Shown: piece after piece, positions 51,832-60,298 of the stretch
How positions within the stretch are numbered: position 1 is the stretch's first letter
How the letters are laid out: the number at the start of each line of letters is the position of its first letter
From: DASQPE01 sp041498715
Lineage (GTDB): Bacteria > Gemmatimonadota > Gemmatimonadetes > Gemmatimonadales > GWC2-71-9
Length of the DNA stretch: 64,000 nucleotides
Assembly (NCBI GenBank): GCA_041498715.1
Contig: JBGQIW010000002.1
Location: 1 to 64,000, forward strand
Reading direction: 5' to 3'
Program-made: the position numbers and the translations under genes
Notes under the pieces: generated by a model
Databases searched by the model: none
What the model was told of the DNA's origin: nothing
What the model saw: the letters and a program-made list of their open reading frames with translations, nothing else

Positions 51832-52574
51832 AGGCGAAGGTGCCCGTCGCCGTGCTGGGTGCCACCGGCACCGTGGGGCAGAAGTTCGTCCGGCTCCTGG
51901 CCGAGCATCCCTGGTTCGAGATCACGGCCCTCGCGGCGTCTGATGCGAGCGCCGGCAAGCCGTACGGGGAGGTGGTGCGCTGGCGGGACACGACTCCGCT
52001 CCCGGACCGGCTCGCCGGAATGACGATCTCGCGCTCGGTGCCGCCGCTCCCGGTGCGGATCGCCTTCTCCGCGCTCGACGCCGACGTCGCCCAGCCGATC
52101 GAGCAGGCGTTCGCGAAGTGTGGGGCCTGGGTGGTCAGCAACACGCGGGTCCACCGGATGGACCCGGACGTGCCGCTGATGATCCCCGAGATCAACGCGG
52201 GGCACGTGGCGCTCGTAGACCGACAACGGGCAGCGCGGGGCTGGCCGGGGGCCATTCTGGCCAACCCCAACTGCTCGACCGCGGGGCTGGTGCTGGCCCT
52301 GGCGCCGCTCCAACAGGCGTTCGGCGTGGAGAAGGTATTCGTGACCACGATGCAGGCGGTCTCGGGCGCCGGCTATCCCGGTGTGCCGTCGCTCGACATC
52401 CTCGGCAACGTCGTCCCGCTGATCGGAGGCGAAGAGGAGAAGATGGAGCGCGAGACCCGGAAGATCCTTGGCACACTGGCCCACGGGACGGTTGAGCCGG
52501 CCCCCATCACACTGAGCGCACAGTGCAACCGGGTCCCGACCGTGGACGGCCACCTCGAGGCGGTGTCGGTCTGA
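51828..52574 (+). CDS. asd: aspartate-semialdehyde dehydrogenase, N-terminal part up to an in-frame TGA
   Basis: Codons 1-248 of an archaeal/fungal-type Asd: NADP-binding VAVLGATGTVGQKFV, NPNCSTAGLV with catalytic Cys149, and CNRVPTVDGHLEAV with catalytic His242. A TGA (52572-52574) interrupts the reading frame right after EAVSV. The next codons continue in the same frame with the missing C-terminus (52587-52880). Without the stop the protein would be 350 aa, the normal family length. Asd makes aspartate semialdehyde for lysine, threonine and methionine, so loss would be serious. ATG 51828 overlaps the dapE stop and has GAGGAGG upstream. Confidence 0.88.
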   Translation: MKAKVPVAVLGATGTVGQKFVRLLAEHPWFEITALAASDASAGKPYGEVVRWRDTTPLPDRLAGMTISRSVPPLPVRIAFSALDADVAQPIEQAFAKCGAWVVSNTRVHRMDPDVPLMIPEINAGHVALVDRQRAARGWPGAILANPNCSTAGLVLALAPLQQAFGVEKVFVTTMQAVSGAGYPGVPSLDILGNVVPLIGGEEEKMERETRKILGTLAHGTVEPAPITLSAQCNRVPTVDGHLEAVSV

Positions 52575-52586
52575 CTCGGTCGGCGT

Positions 52587-52880
52587 GTGACCCCGGAGGA
52601 GGCGATCAGCGTGCTGAGCGGGTTCCGCGGGCCGGAAATCGTGCGCCAACTGCCCTCGTCGCCCGCGGCTCCGGTCGAGGTGGACCTCCGGCCCGACCGG
52701 CCTCAGCCGCGGCTCGACCTCGAGCGTGGGGGCGGCATGACGGTGACGGTCGGCCGGGTGCGCCCCTGCCCGCTGCTCGACCTCCGGTTCGTGCTACTGA
52801 GCCACAACAGGGTCCGCGGTGCTGCTGGAGCGGGGGTGCAGATCGCGGAGCTGTTGGTCGCTGAGGGGCACGTTGTGTGA
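52587..52880 (+). CDS. asd: aspartate-semialdehyde dehydrogenase, C-terminal part after the in-frame TGA
   Basis: 97 aa from a GTG at 52587, in the same frame as the upstream asd part. It matches the C-terminus of archaeal/fungal-type Asd (TPEEAISVLSGFRGPEIV, DRPQPRLDLERGGGMTVTVG, LSHNRVRGAAGAGVQIAELL). This part completes the dinucleotide-binding domain, so the upstream fragment alone should not fold properly. Possibilities are a sequencing error, a nonsense mutation, stop readthrough (context TGA-CTC), or reinitiation at the GTG to give a split enzyme. Only purine-poor sequence precedes the GTG. Confidence 0.75.
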   Translation: MTPEEAISVLSGFRGPEIVRQLPSSPAAPVEVDLRPDRPQPRLDLERGGGMTVTVGRVRPCPLLDLRFVLLSHNRVRGAAGAGVQIAELLVAEGHVV

Positions 52881-52888
52881 CTAACCCG

Positions 52889-52941
52889 CAACCACAGAGG
52901 CACCGAGGCACAGAGATTTTTCCGTGCTTTTTGGCTCTGTG
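52889..52941. repeat. CACAGAGG-type intergenic repeat (copy 2)
   Basis: CAACCACAGAGGCACCGAGG begins at 52889 and further CACAGAG units follow. CACAGAG (52893-52899) pairs with CTCTGTG (52935-52941), and T-rich runs (ATTTTTCC, CTTTTTGG) lie in the loop. The core is shared with the copy at 17857. It splits the lysine operon between asd and lysC, so it could attenuate lysC transcription. Confidence 0.6.
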
Positions 52942-52960
52942 ATGTTCATTTGAGCCTGCG

Positions 52961-54310
52961 ATGATCGTCTGCAAATTCGGTGGCACGTCGGTCCAGGACG
53001 CGCCGGCTATTCGCCGCCTCATCGGGACCATCCGCGACCGTGTGGCGGAGCGCCCGATCGTGGTCGTGTCCGCCCTCGCCGGTATCACCGACGGGCTCCT
53101 GGTCCTCGCCCGGCTCGCGGAGATGGGGGGCTCGGGGTTCCGAGACCGGCTGGCCGAGCTTCTCGACCGGCACGAGGGCATGGCGCGCGAGCTGCCCGGC
53201 GCCGAGCCGGCGATGACCTTCATCCGCGGGGACGCGGACGGGCTCGCCCGCGAGCTCGAGGCTCTGGGGGGAAGGCGCGCGTCGCCGCGGGAGCTGGACG
53301 CGATCACCGGCCGCGGCGAGCTCTGGAGCTCCCGATTGATCACCTCGGCCCTCTGCGGTGCTGCGGTCCCGGCGGAGTGGGTGGATGTCCGGACCATCAT
53401 GGTGACGGACGATCGCTTCGGCCGAGCCACGCCGTACACGCAGGTGCTGAGCGTCCGGGCCCGCGAGCGCCTGGCACCGATGCTCGAGCGGGCAGTCGTG
53501 CCGGTGACCCAAGGCTTCATCGGCGCCACCGCCACGGGTATCCCCACGACTCTCGGCCGGGGCGGCTCGGACTTCAGCGCCTCGCTCATCGGCGCCGCCC
53601 TCCGCGCCCGGCGGGTGGAGATCTGGACCGACGTGGACGGCCTCATGACCGCCGATCCACGGGTCGTGCCCTCGGCCCGCACGCTGGGGGTTGCGAGCTA
53701 CGAGGAGGCCGCCGAGCTGGCCACCTTCGGCGCGAGGGTGCTCCACCCCGCCACCGCGGTTCCGCTGGTGCACGAAGGCATCCCCATCGTGGTGCTGAAC
53801 TCGCGCCACCCCGAGCGCCGCGGCACGGTGATCGAGCCCAGCGCGGACGTCTCGCGACTGGGCGACTCGCCCATCCGCTCGATTTCGTGGAAGAGAGGCA
53901 TCACGGTCATCAACATCCGGGCGCCACGCATGCTGGGCGCCTACGGCTTCCTGCGACAGTTGTTCGAGATCTTCGAGCGGCACGAGGTCGTCGTGGATGT
54001 CCTCGCGAGCAGCGAGGTGAGCGTCTCGCTCACGATCGAGGACCCGCGCCACCTCGACCTCGTGCGCCGCGAGCTGGACGACCTCGGCGAGGTGTGGGTA
54101 GACCACGGGCGCGCGATCATCGCGGTGGTGGGGATCGGGCTCAAGACGACGCCCGGTCTGTCCGCGCGGGTGTTCGGCGCGGTCGGGCCCGCCTGCGTCG
54201 AGGTCATCTCGCAGGGCGCATCAGCGATCAACATGACGTTCACCGTGAAGGAGGAGGACGGCCCCGAGGTCGTGCGGCGTCTGCACCAGGAGTTCTTCGG
54301 CAGCTGCTGA
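52961..54310 (+). CDS. lysC: aspartate kinase LysC
   Basis: 449 aa monofunctional aspartokinase. The kinase domain starts CKFGGTSVQDAPAI and contains GRGELWSSRL, TLGRGGSDFSAS, WTDVDGLMTADPR and ATFGARVLHPAT. Two C-terminal ACT domains (about 310-445; ITVINIRAPRMLGAYGFL, IIAVVGIGL) would bind feedback amino acids. It phosphorylates aspartate, the first step to lysine, threonine and methionine. A repeat precedes it; TTTGAGCC stands before the ATG. Confidence 0.96.
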   Translation: MIVCKFGGTSVQDAPAIRRLIGTIRDRVAERPIVVVSALAGITDGLLVLARLAEMGGSGFRDRLAELLDRHEGMARELPGAEPAMTFIRGDADGLARELEALGGRRASPRELDAITGRGELWSSRLITSALCGAAVPAEWVDVRTIMVTDDRFGRATPYTQVLSVRARERLAPMLERAVVPVTQGFIGATATGIPTTLGRGGSDFSASLIGAALRARRVEIWTDVDGLMTADPRVVPSARTLGVASYEEAAELATFGARVLHPATAVPLVHEGIPIVVLNSRHPERRGTVIEPSADVSRLGDSPIRSISWKRGITVINIRAPRMLGAYGFLRQLFEIFERHEVVVDVLASSEVSVSLTIEDPRHLDLVRRELDDLGEVWVDHGRAIIAVVGIGLKTTPGLSARVFGAVGPACVEVISQGASAINMTFTVKEEDGPEVVRRLHQEFFGSC

Positions 54311-54360
54311 CCGGGAGCGATGGGCTCCCGACCCCACGAAAACCGGTTATCGTGCAACCC

Positions 54361-55059
54361 ATGCGCCTCGCGCTGGTCGGTTACGGACGGATGGGACGGG
54401 CGATCGCGGCGCTCGCCGAGACCCGCGGGCACGAGATTGCCCTGGTCGTGGACGAGGCCGAGAATCCGGCGGGACGGGCGCTCGGGCACGAGCGACTCGC
54501 GGGGGTCGACGCAGCGTTCGAGTTCACCACGCCGGCGTCGGCTCCGGCCAATCTCGTGCGACTGGCGGAGGCCGGGGTGCCGGCGGTCTGCGGCACCACC
54601 GGGTGGGAGGCCGAGCTGCCGCGGATCTCGGCCCTGTTCCGCGAGCGCCGCTCCGCCCTGGTCCACGCCACCAACTTCTCGGTCGGGGTGCATCTTTTTC
54701 TCCGCGCGGCGCGGGAGCTGGCCCGGCGGTTCGCCGGCCACGCGGATTTCGACGCGTTCATCCTCGAGGAGCACCACGCGAAGAAGCTCGACGCTCCTTC
54801 CGGCACGGCCCTCACGCTCCAGCGCCTGGTGACCGGAGCAGACCCGGCGCGTCGTTTTCCCATCACGTCGGTCCGCGCCGGCGCGATCCCCGGCATCCAC
54901 ACCCTGACGTACGACGGCGCGCACGACACTGTCAGCCTTGCCCACACCGCCCGCTCGCGCGAGGGCTTCGCGGCGGGCGCCCTGCGCGCCGCCGAGTGGC
55001 TGCCGGGACGGCTCGGGGTCTTCACGTTCGAGGATGTGCTCTTCGGAGAGGGCCAATGA
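54361..55059 (+). CDS. dapB: 4-hydroxy-tetrahydrodipicolinate reductase DapB
   Basis: 232 aa, a short DapB. NAD(P)-binding MRLALVGYGRMGRAI, CGTTGWE, ATNFSVGVHLF, the catalytic EEHHAKKLDAPSGTA and FTFEDVLFGEGQ. It reduces the DapA product in lysine/DAP synthesis. It lies 50 bases after lysC, where a small GGGAGC/GCTCCC hairpin is seen. Its stop overlaps dapA (ATGA). Confidence 0.94.
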   Translation: MRLALVGYGRMGRAIAALAETRGHEIALVVDEAENPAGRALGHERLAGVDAAFEFTTPASAPANLVRLAEAGVPAVCGTTGWEAELPRISALFRERRSALVHATNFSVGVHLFLRAARELARRFAGHADFDAFILEEHHAKKLDAPSGTALTLQRLVTGADPARRFPITSVRAGAIPGIHTLTYDGAHDTVSLAHTARSREGFAAGALRAAEWLPGRLGVFTFEDVLFGEGQ

Positions 55060-55943
55060 GCCGGCTCCAGGGCTGCGGCACCGCGCTGGTCACGCCGTTC
55101 ACCGCGTCGGGTGCCGTCGACTACGCCGCGCTCGAGAGCCTGGTGGCCTGGCAGATCGTCGAGGGGATCGACTTCCTGGTGCCCTGCGGCTCCACCGGCG
55201 AGGCCCAGACCCTGGACGAGACCGAGCGGGCGCGGGTGGTGGAAACCGTGGTGCGGGTCGCGGCGCGGCGGGTGCCGGTGATGGCGGGGGCCACGAGCAA
55301 CGATACGGCCCGAGCGGTGAGCGAGACCAAACGAATGTGTGAGCTGGGCGCGGACTGGATCCTGAGCGCCACACCGTACTACAACAAGCCCACGCAGGAA
55401 GGACTCTACCGCCACTTCATGGCGGTGCTGGACACTTCGACCCGGCCGGTCTGCCTGTACAACGTCCCCGGCCGCACGGCCGTCAATCTCAAGCCCGATA
55501 CGGCGCTTCGGCTCGCCCGGCACCCCAATTGCCTCGCCATCAAGGAGGCGAGTGGTGACCTCCGCCAGGCGGTGGACCTGATCCGCGGCCGGCCTGAGGG
55601 GTTCGCCGTGCTCTCGGGCGAAGACTGGCTGGCCCTCGGCATCATCGCCTCGGGCGGGGACGGCCTGATCTCGGTCGTGTCGAACGAGGTCCCGGCCGCC
55701 GCCACGATGCTCGTGCACCTCGCGCTGTCGGGCGAGTTGGTCAACGCGCAGGCGTGCCTCCACCGGCTGTTGCCGTTGATAGACGCGAATTTCGTCGAGA
55801 CCAACCCGGCACCGGTCAAGGCGGCGTTGGAGCTGATGGGCAAGATCAAGAACTCGCTCCGGCTGCCGCTCGTCCCCGTGACCGACGCCACGCGGGAAAC
55901 GCTCCGCGCCGGGCTCCGGCAGGCCGGCGTGGCGAATGTCTGA
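55056..55943 (+). CDS. dapA: 4-hydroxy-tetrahydrodipicolinate synthase DapA
   Basis: 295 aa aldolase-type enzyme that condenses pyruvate and aspartate semialdehyde. TALVTPF, PCGSTGEAQTL, SATPYYNKPTQEGLYRHF with the catalytic Tyr, YNVPGRTAVNL and the Schiff-base Lys in CLAIKEASGDL. The stop overlaps dapD by 8 bases, consistent with a single lysine operon. Confidence 0.96.
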   Translation: MSRLQGCGTALVTPFTASGAVDYAALESLVAWQIVEGIDFLVPCGSTGEAQTLDETERARVVETVVRVAARRVPVMAGATSNDTARAVSETKRMCELGADWILSATPYYNKPTQEGLYRHFMAVLDTSTRPVCLYNVPGRTAVNLKPDTALRLARHPNCLAIKEASGDLRQAVDLIRGRPEGFAVLSGEDWLALGIIASGGDGLISVVSNEVPAAATMLVHLALSGELVNAQACLHRLLPLIDANFVETNPAPVKAALELMGKIKNSLRLPLVPVTDATRETLRAGLRQAGVANV

Positions 55944-56796
55944 GACGCCGCCTACCTACGTCGCGGACCTCCGCGCCGAGATCGAGCGCTACGCCGGGGG
56001 CGTCCCGCCGGGAGAGGAAGCTCGGGCGCTCGAGGTGTTTCGCGTGCTGATGGCCCGCCTCGACCGGGGCGAGGCGCGTGCCGCTGAGCGCGGCTCGGAC
56101 GGCGTCTGGCGCGCCAACGCCTGGGTGAAGAGCGGCATCCTCCTCGGCTTTCGCCTGGGCAAGCTCGCGCCCGCGGCGCCGGGCAGCCCGTTTCCGTTCA
56201 TCGACAAGGACACGCTCCCGCTTCGGAAGGTCGGGCTCGATGACGGCGTGCGGATCGTGCCCGGAGGCTCCGCCATCCGCGACGGCTGCTACCTGGGCCG
56301 GGGTGTGATCTGCATGCCGCCGATGTACGTCAACGTCGGCGCCTATGTGGACGACGGCACGTTGGTGGACAGCCACGCGCTGGTCGGCAGCTGCGCCCAG
56401 ATCGGCAAGCGGGTCCACCTCTCCGCGGCGGCCCAGGTCGGCGGCGTGCTGGAGCCGGCCGGCGCGCTTCCCGTGATCATCGAGGACGACGTGCTGGTGG
56501 GCGGCAACTGCGGGATCTACGAGGGTACCGTGGTGCGGGAGCGCGCAGTGCTGGCCCCCGGCGTGCTTCTGACGGGCGGGACGCCGGTGCTGGACCTGGT
56601 GCACGACCGGATCTATCGCCGCGAGGGCGAGCGGCCCCTCGAGATCCCCGCGGGCGCCGTCGTCGTTCCCGGGAGCCGGCCGGTGAGCAGCGGGGTCGGG
56701 AAGGCGCGGGGAGTGAGCCTCTACGCGCCGGTGATCGTCAAGTATCGGGACGAGAAGACGGAGACGGCGGTGAGATTGGAAGACCTCTTGCGGTAA
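55936..56796 (+). CDS. dapD: tetrahydrodipicolinate N-succinyltransferase DapD
   Basis: 286 aa. The left-handed beta-helix typical of hexapeptide acyltransferases is clear (VNVGAYVDDGTLVDSHALVG, VGGVLEPAGALPVIIEDDV). RIVPGGSAIRDGCYLG and PPMYVNVGAYV are conserved in DapD. It uses succinyl-CoA, defining the succinylase branch and supporting DapE upstream. The aminotransferase DapC is not in this operon; the PLP enzyme at 59036 is a candidate. Confidence 0.93.
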   Translation: MSETPPTYVADLRAEIERYAGGVPPGEEARALEVFRVLMARLDRGEARAAERGSDGVWRANAWVKSGILLGFRLGKLAPAAPGSPFPFIDKDTLPLRKVGLDDGVRIVPGGSAIRDGCYLGRGVICMPPMYVNVGAYVDDGTLVDSHALVGSCAQIGKRVHLSAAAQVGGVLEPAGALPVIIEDDVLVGGNCGIYEGTVVRERAVLAPGVLLTGGTPVLDLVHDRIYRREGERPLEIPAGAVVVPGSRPVSSGVGKARGVSLYAPVIVKYRDEKTETAVRLEDLLR

Positions 56797-56812
56797 ACGG
56801 GAAACGCTGTTT

Positions 56813-57235
56813 ATGGCATCCCTCACCCACTACCTCTGGTTCGAGACCAAGCGCCGCCAGGAGATCCTGGACATCACGGATCAGGTGGCGGAGCAGGTGC
56901 GGGCGAGCGGCATCAAGGAGGGCCTGGTGCTCGTGAGTGCCATGCACATCAGCGCCTCGGTCTTCGTGAACGACCACGAGTCGGGGCTGTGGCACGACAT
57001 CCTGCACTGGCTCGAGCATACTATCGCGCCCTGGGATCCCCCACGATACGAGCACAATGAGACCGGCGAGGACAACGCCGCGGCGCACCTCCGGAGCCTC
57101 ACGATCGGGCACGAGGTCATCGTCCCCATCACGGCGGGAAAGCTGGACCTCGGGCCCTGGCAGCGGGTGTTCTACGGCGAGTGGGACGGACAGCGGCGGA
57201 AGCGGGTGATCATCAAGGTACTGGGCGACACCTGA
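56813..57235 (+). CDS. YjbQ family protein (UPF0047, secondary thiamine-phosphate synthase type)
   Basis: 140 aa, full length. Family motifs: GLVLVSAMHISASVFVNDHE, cited as SAMHISASVFVNDHE, EHNETGEDNAAAHLRSL, GKLDLGPWQRVFYGEWDGQR. It is a small trimeric protein; the E. coli relative has weak thiamin-phosphate synthase activity but its normal role is unsettled. It follows dapD by 16 bases and ends 3 bases before convergent ETF-QO. Confidence 0.88.
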   Translation: MASLTHYLWFETKRRQEILDITDQVAEQVRASGIKEGLVLVSAMHISASVFVNDHESGLWHDILHWLEHTIAPWDPPRYEHNETGEDNAAAHLRSLTIGHEVIVPITAGKLDLGPWQRVFYGEWDGQRRKRVIIKVLGDT

Positions 57236-57238
57236 CGG

Positions 57239-58894
57239 CTACATCAGGCGATACTTCGGCCCGCTGCCCCCCTCGCGCGGCGTCCAGCGCGGCCCGAGCA
57301 CGTCGGTCGCCTTGCAGTCCACGCAGTTGGGCGCGTTGACCTTGAGCGCGTCGCCCACGCGCTCGTAGACTCCCGCCGGGCACACGTGCGCGTAGAAGTC
57401 GGCAACCTCCGGGCTCACGTCGCGACCGACGACGAGGTGGCTGGGGATCGTGTCCCGTGTCGCGTTGCCGGACTTGAACACCGCGTCCACCTTGCTGAAG
57501 GTCAGAGTGCCATCGGGCGTGAAAGGCTCCGCCCTCCCTACCACGCGCGGCGCGGCCGCGTCCTCCGGCACCGCGATCCTCGCTCCCGGAAAGCGCCCCC
57601 TTGTCAGCGTCATCAGCCCTGCCTTCACCGCACCCAGGTAGAGCCCGTCCTTGAACGCGAGCCGCATGTTCCGCGTGCGATAGAGATCCTGCGCGATGAA
57701 GCTCCCATCCACCCTGCGGTCGTACGCGGCCAGCGCGCCCGCCCCGGTGTCGCCCGTGGCAAGCGCTTCGAACGCGGCGCGCGCCGCGAACATCCCGGAC
57801 TGCATCGCGTAGTGGATCCCCTTGAGTGAGGGCACGTCCACGAACCCGGCGGCATCGCCCACGAGCAGGATGCCGTCGCCGTGGCGCCGTTCCGGCAGGG
57901 AGTAATAGCCCCCTTCCGGAATCGTCTTCGCTCCCCACTCCAGCAGTTGGCCGCCCTCGAGATAGCGGCGGAACAGCGGGTGGAGCTTCATCCGCTGCAG
58001 CAGCACGTGGATGTCCAGCGACGCGTCGTGGTAGTCCAGACCCACCACGAGCCCGATCGCGACCTGGGTCGGGCCCAGCGGATACATGAAACTCCCGCCG
58101 AACGCGTCCGTCGGCAGCGGCCACCCCAGCGTGTGGATCACCCGGTCGAGCGGGCGCTTCACCTCCCAGACTTCCTTCACGCCGAGCGCGAAGATCTGAG
58201 GGTTCGGCGCGCCGACCTTCCGCCAGTCACGCCAGGCCTGCGTCAGCATCCCCCGCGTGCCCTCGGCGAGCACCGTGACCTTCGCGGTGACATCGGTCGG
58301 CTCCTGGTACGCGGGGCCGGGCTCCCCGTTGCGGTCGAGCCCGGACGCGGCGGTGCGCACGCCGCGCACCCTGTCTCCCTCGACCAGGAGTGACGCCACG
58401 GGGAACCCGGGGAACAGGTTCACACCGAGCTCTTCCGCCCGCTCGCCCAGCCACCGCACGATCTCGCACAGGGACGCCGTGTAGAAGCCGTTGTTGTGCA
58501 TCGTGGGCGGCGTCGGGATGCGGCGGGCGGCGCGTTCGGAGAGGAAATACACCGCCTCCCCACTCACCGGCTGGCGGAACGGGAGCCGGTCGAGGGGGAG
58601 ATCGGGGAACAGCTCACGAAATGCCCGCGGGTTCACGACCGCGCCCGACAGGCTATGCTCACCCAGGCTGCCCGCCTTCTCCAGCACGGCAACGTTGAGA
58701 TCGGGCAGGTTTCGGCCGGCCTCACGCGCCCGCGTGGCGAGCCGTGACAGCTCGATGGCGCACGCGAGCCCCGCCGGTCCTCCACCCACGATGACGATGT
58801 CCATCTCGAGCGCCTCCGCGCCAGGCGAATCACGCAGGATCAGACGGTCGAGCGGAAGGGGCGGCTGGTGGCGGAGGGGCAGGATGAAGCCCAC
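57239..58894 (-). CDS. electron transfer flavoprotein:quinone oxidoreductase (ETF-QO)
   Basis: 551 aa. FAD-binding VIVGGGPAGLACAIEL, the quinone-binding and membrane-associated middle (LGWPLPTDAFGGSFMYP), and the FixX-like C-terminal Fe-S domain. It passes electrons from ETF to menaquinone, and etfA/etfB lie 1.4 kb away. Three cluster cysteines are visible (C505 in HVCPAGVY, C524 and C527 in NCVDCKATD), but the fourth, normally Cys in NCxxCxxC, is Thr530. The rest of the Fe-S domain is conserved (PREGGSGPKYRLM). Confidence 0.9.
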   Translation of the reverse strand: MGFILPLRHQPPLPLDRLILRDSPGAEALEMDIVIVGGGPAGLACAIELSRLATRAREAGRNLPDLNVAVLEKAGSLGEHSLSGAVVNPRAFRELFPDLPLDRLPFRQPVSGEAVYFLSERAARRIPTPPTMHNNGFYTASLCEIVRWLGERAEELGVNLFPGFPVASLLVEGDRVRGVRTAASGLDRNGEPGPAYQEPTDVTAKVTVLAEGTRGMLTQAWRDWRKVGAPNPQIFALGVKEVWEVKRPLDRVIHTLGWPLPTDAFGGSFMYPLGPTQVAIGLVVGLDYHDASLDIHVLLQRMKLHPLFRRYLEGGQLLEWGAKTIPEGGYYSLPERRHGDGILLVGDAAGFVDVPSLKGIHYAMQSGMFAARAAFEALATGDTGAGALAAYDRRVDGSFIAQDLYRTRNMRLAFKDGLYLGAVKAGLMTLTRGRFPGARIAVPEDAAAPRVVGRAEPFTPDGTLTFSKVDAVFKSGNATRDTIPSHLVVGRDVSPEVADFYAHVCPAGVYERVGDALKVNAPNCVDCKATDVLGPRWTPREGGSGPKYRLM

Positions 58895-58951
58895 GGGTCT
58901 CCTTGGGGAGGCGGGATTCCGGGCGACAGAACATAACCCGTGAGAGAACTG

Positions 58952-59028
58952 CGTGAACAGTGAACAGTAAACAGTGAATCCCGGCCGGGTCGGAGCCCCC
59001 GTTCACTGTTCACCGTTCATTGTTTACG
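58952..59028. repeat. heptamer-armed inverted repeat (element C)
   Basis: The left arm (58952-58979) is CGTGAAC, AGTGAAC, AGTAAAC, AGTGAAT. The right arm (59001-59028) is GTTCACT, GTTCACC, GTTCATT, GTTTACG. A GC-rich core of CCCGGCC and GGAGCCCCC lies between. It separates divergent ETF-QO and the aminotransferase, whose ATG is 8 bases after the right arm. Confidence 0.85.
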
Positions 59029-59035
59029 TTGTTGC

Positions 59036-60286
59036 ATGACCGGCCCCCCCCGCATCCCCGGCTTTCGCTCGGTCCCCTTCACCGGCGTCATCTACGTCAT
59101 GGCCGAGGCCGCGCGCCAGGGCTACCGCCACGGCCACCCCGACTGGTGCAACCTCGGCCAGGGAATGCCGGAGACCGGACCGCTGCCCGGGGCGCCGCCC
59201 CGGGTGCAGCACGTGGACATCAGCCTCGACGATCAGGAGTACGCGCCGATCCCCGGCATCTGGGAGCTGCGGCGAGCCGTGGCCGAGCTCTACAATCACC
59301 TCTATCGGACGGATCGGGCCTCCCGCTACACCGAGCGGAACGTCTGCATCTGCGGCGGCGGGCGGGGATCCCTGACCCGCGCCGTGGCCGCCCTCGGGCA
59401 CGTCAACCTCGGTCATTTCCTGCCGGACTATACGGCGTACGAGGAGCTGCTCGACATCTTCAAGGCGTTCACGGCCATCCCGATCCTGCTGGACCCCGCC
59501 AAGGGATACCACTTCGGGCTCGACGAGCTGCGCCGGGAGATCACCGGTCGCGGACTTTCGGCGCTGCTGCTGTCGAACCCGTGCAACCCGACGGGCAAGG
59601 TGATCCGCGGCGCGGAGCTCGAGTCCTGGGTGGGGACGGCGCGGGAGCTCCAGTGCTCGCTCCTGATCGACGAGTTCTACTCCCACTACGTCTGGGCCGA
59701 CGGCGGCGAGATGGTCTCGGCCGCCCGCTACGTCGAGGACGTCGAGACCGACCCGGTCGTGCTGTTCGACGGGCTCACCAAGAACTGGCGCTATCCGGGT
59801 TGGCGGTGCAGCTGGATCGTGGGCCCGCAACAGGTGATAGACGCCGTGTCGAGCAGCGGCTCCTTCCTCGACGGCGGTGGGAGCAAGCCCCTCCAGCGCT
59901 CGGCCGTGCCCCTGCTCGCGCCAGACGTCGCCTGCGGTGAGACGGCCGCGATCCACCGGGCATTCGGACGGAAGCGCCGGATCCTCCTCGAAGGCCTCCG
60001 CGCGACGGGCATGCGGTTCGATCTCGACCCCGAGGGCACGTTCTACTGCTGGGCCGATCTTTCCGCGTTGCCGGGCGGCCTCTCCGACGGGATGACGCTG
60101 TTCCGAAGACTGCTGGAGCACAAGGTGATCTGCGTGCCGGGCGAGTTCTTCGACGTGAACCCCGGCAAGCGGCGGAGCAACCGGCCGTCCCGGTTCAAGA
60201 CCTACGTGCGGTTCTCGTTCGGAGCGGAGGAGGGCCAGGTCATGGAGGGCGTAAGCCGGATTCAGGAGCTGGTCAGAACAGCGTAA
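59036..60286 (+). CDS. class I/II PLP-dependent aminotransferase
   Basis: 416 aa. WCNLGQGMPETG, YAPIPGIWELRRAVAELYN, LLSNPCNPTGKVI, LIDEFYSHYVW and the PLP lysine in FDGLTKNWRYPGW are visible; the C-terminal small domain contains FYCWADLSALPGG and VPGEFFDV. The substrate is not certain. DapC (succinyl-DAP aminotransferase), missing from the lysine operon 2.2 kb upstream, is one possible role. The ATG has no Shine-Dalgarno because a heptamer repeat ends 8 bases upstream. Confidence 0.8.
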   Translation: MTGPPRIPGFRSVPFTGVIYVMAEAARQGYRHGHPDWCNLGQGMPETGPLPGAPPRVQHVDISLDDQEYAPIPGIWELRRAVAELYNHLYRTDRASRYTERNVCICGGGRGSLTRAVAALGHVNLGHFLPDYTAYEELLDIFKAFTAIPILLDPAKGYHFGLDELRREITGRGLSALLLSNPCNPTGKVIRGAELESWVGTARELQCSLLIDEFYSHYVWADGGEMVSAARYVEDVETDPVVLFDGLTKNWRYPGWRCSWIVGPQQVIDAVSSSGSFLDGGGSKPLQRSAVPLLAPDVACGETAAIHRAFGRKRRILLEGLRATGMRFDLDPEGTFYCWADLSALPGGLSDGMTLFRRLLEHKVICVPGEFFDVNPGKRRSNRPSRFKTYVRFSFGAEEGQVMEGVSRIQELVRTA

Positions 60287-60298
60287 ACGCAGTCTCTC

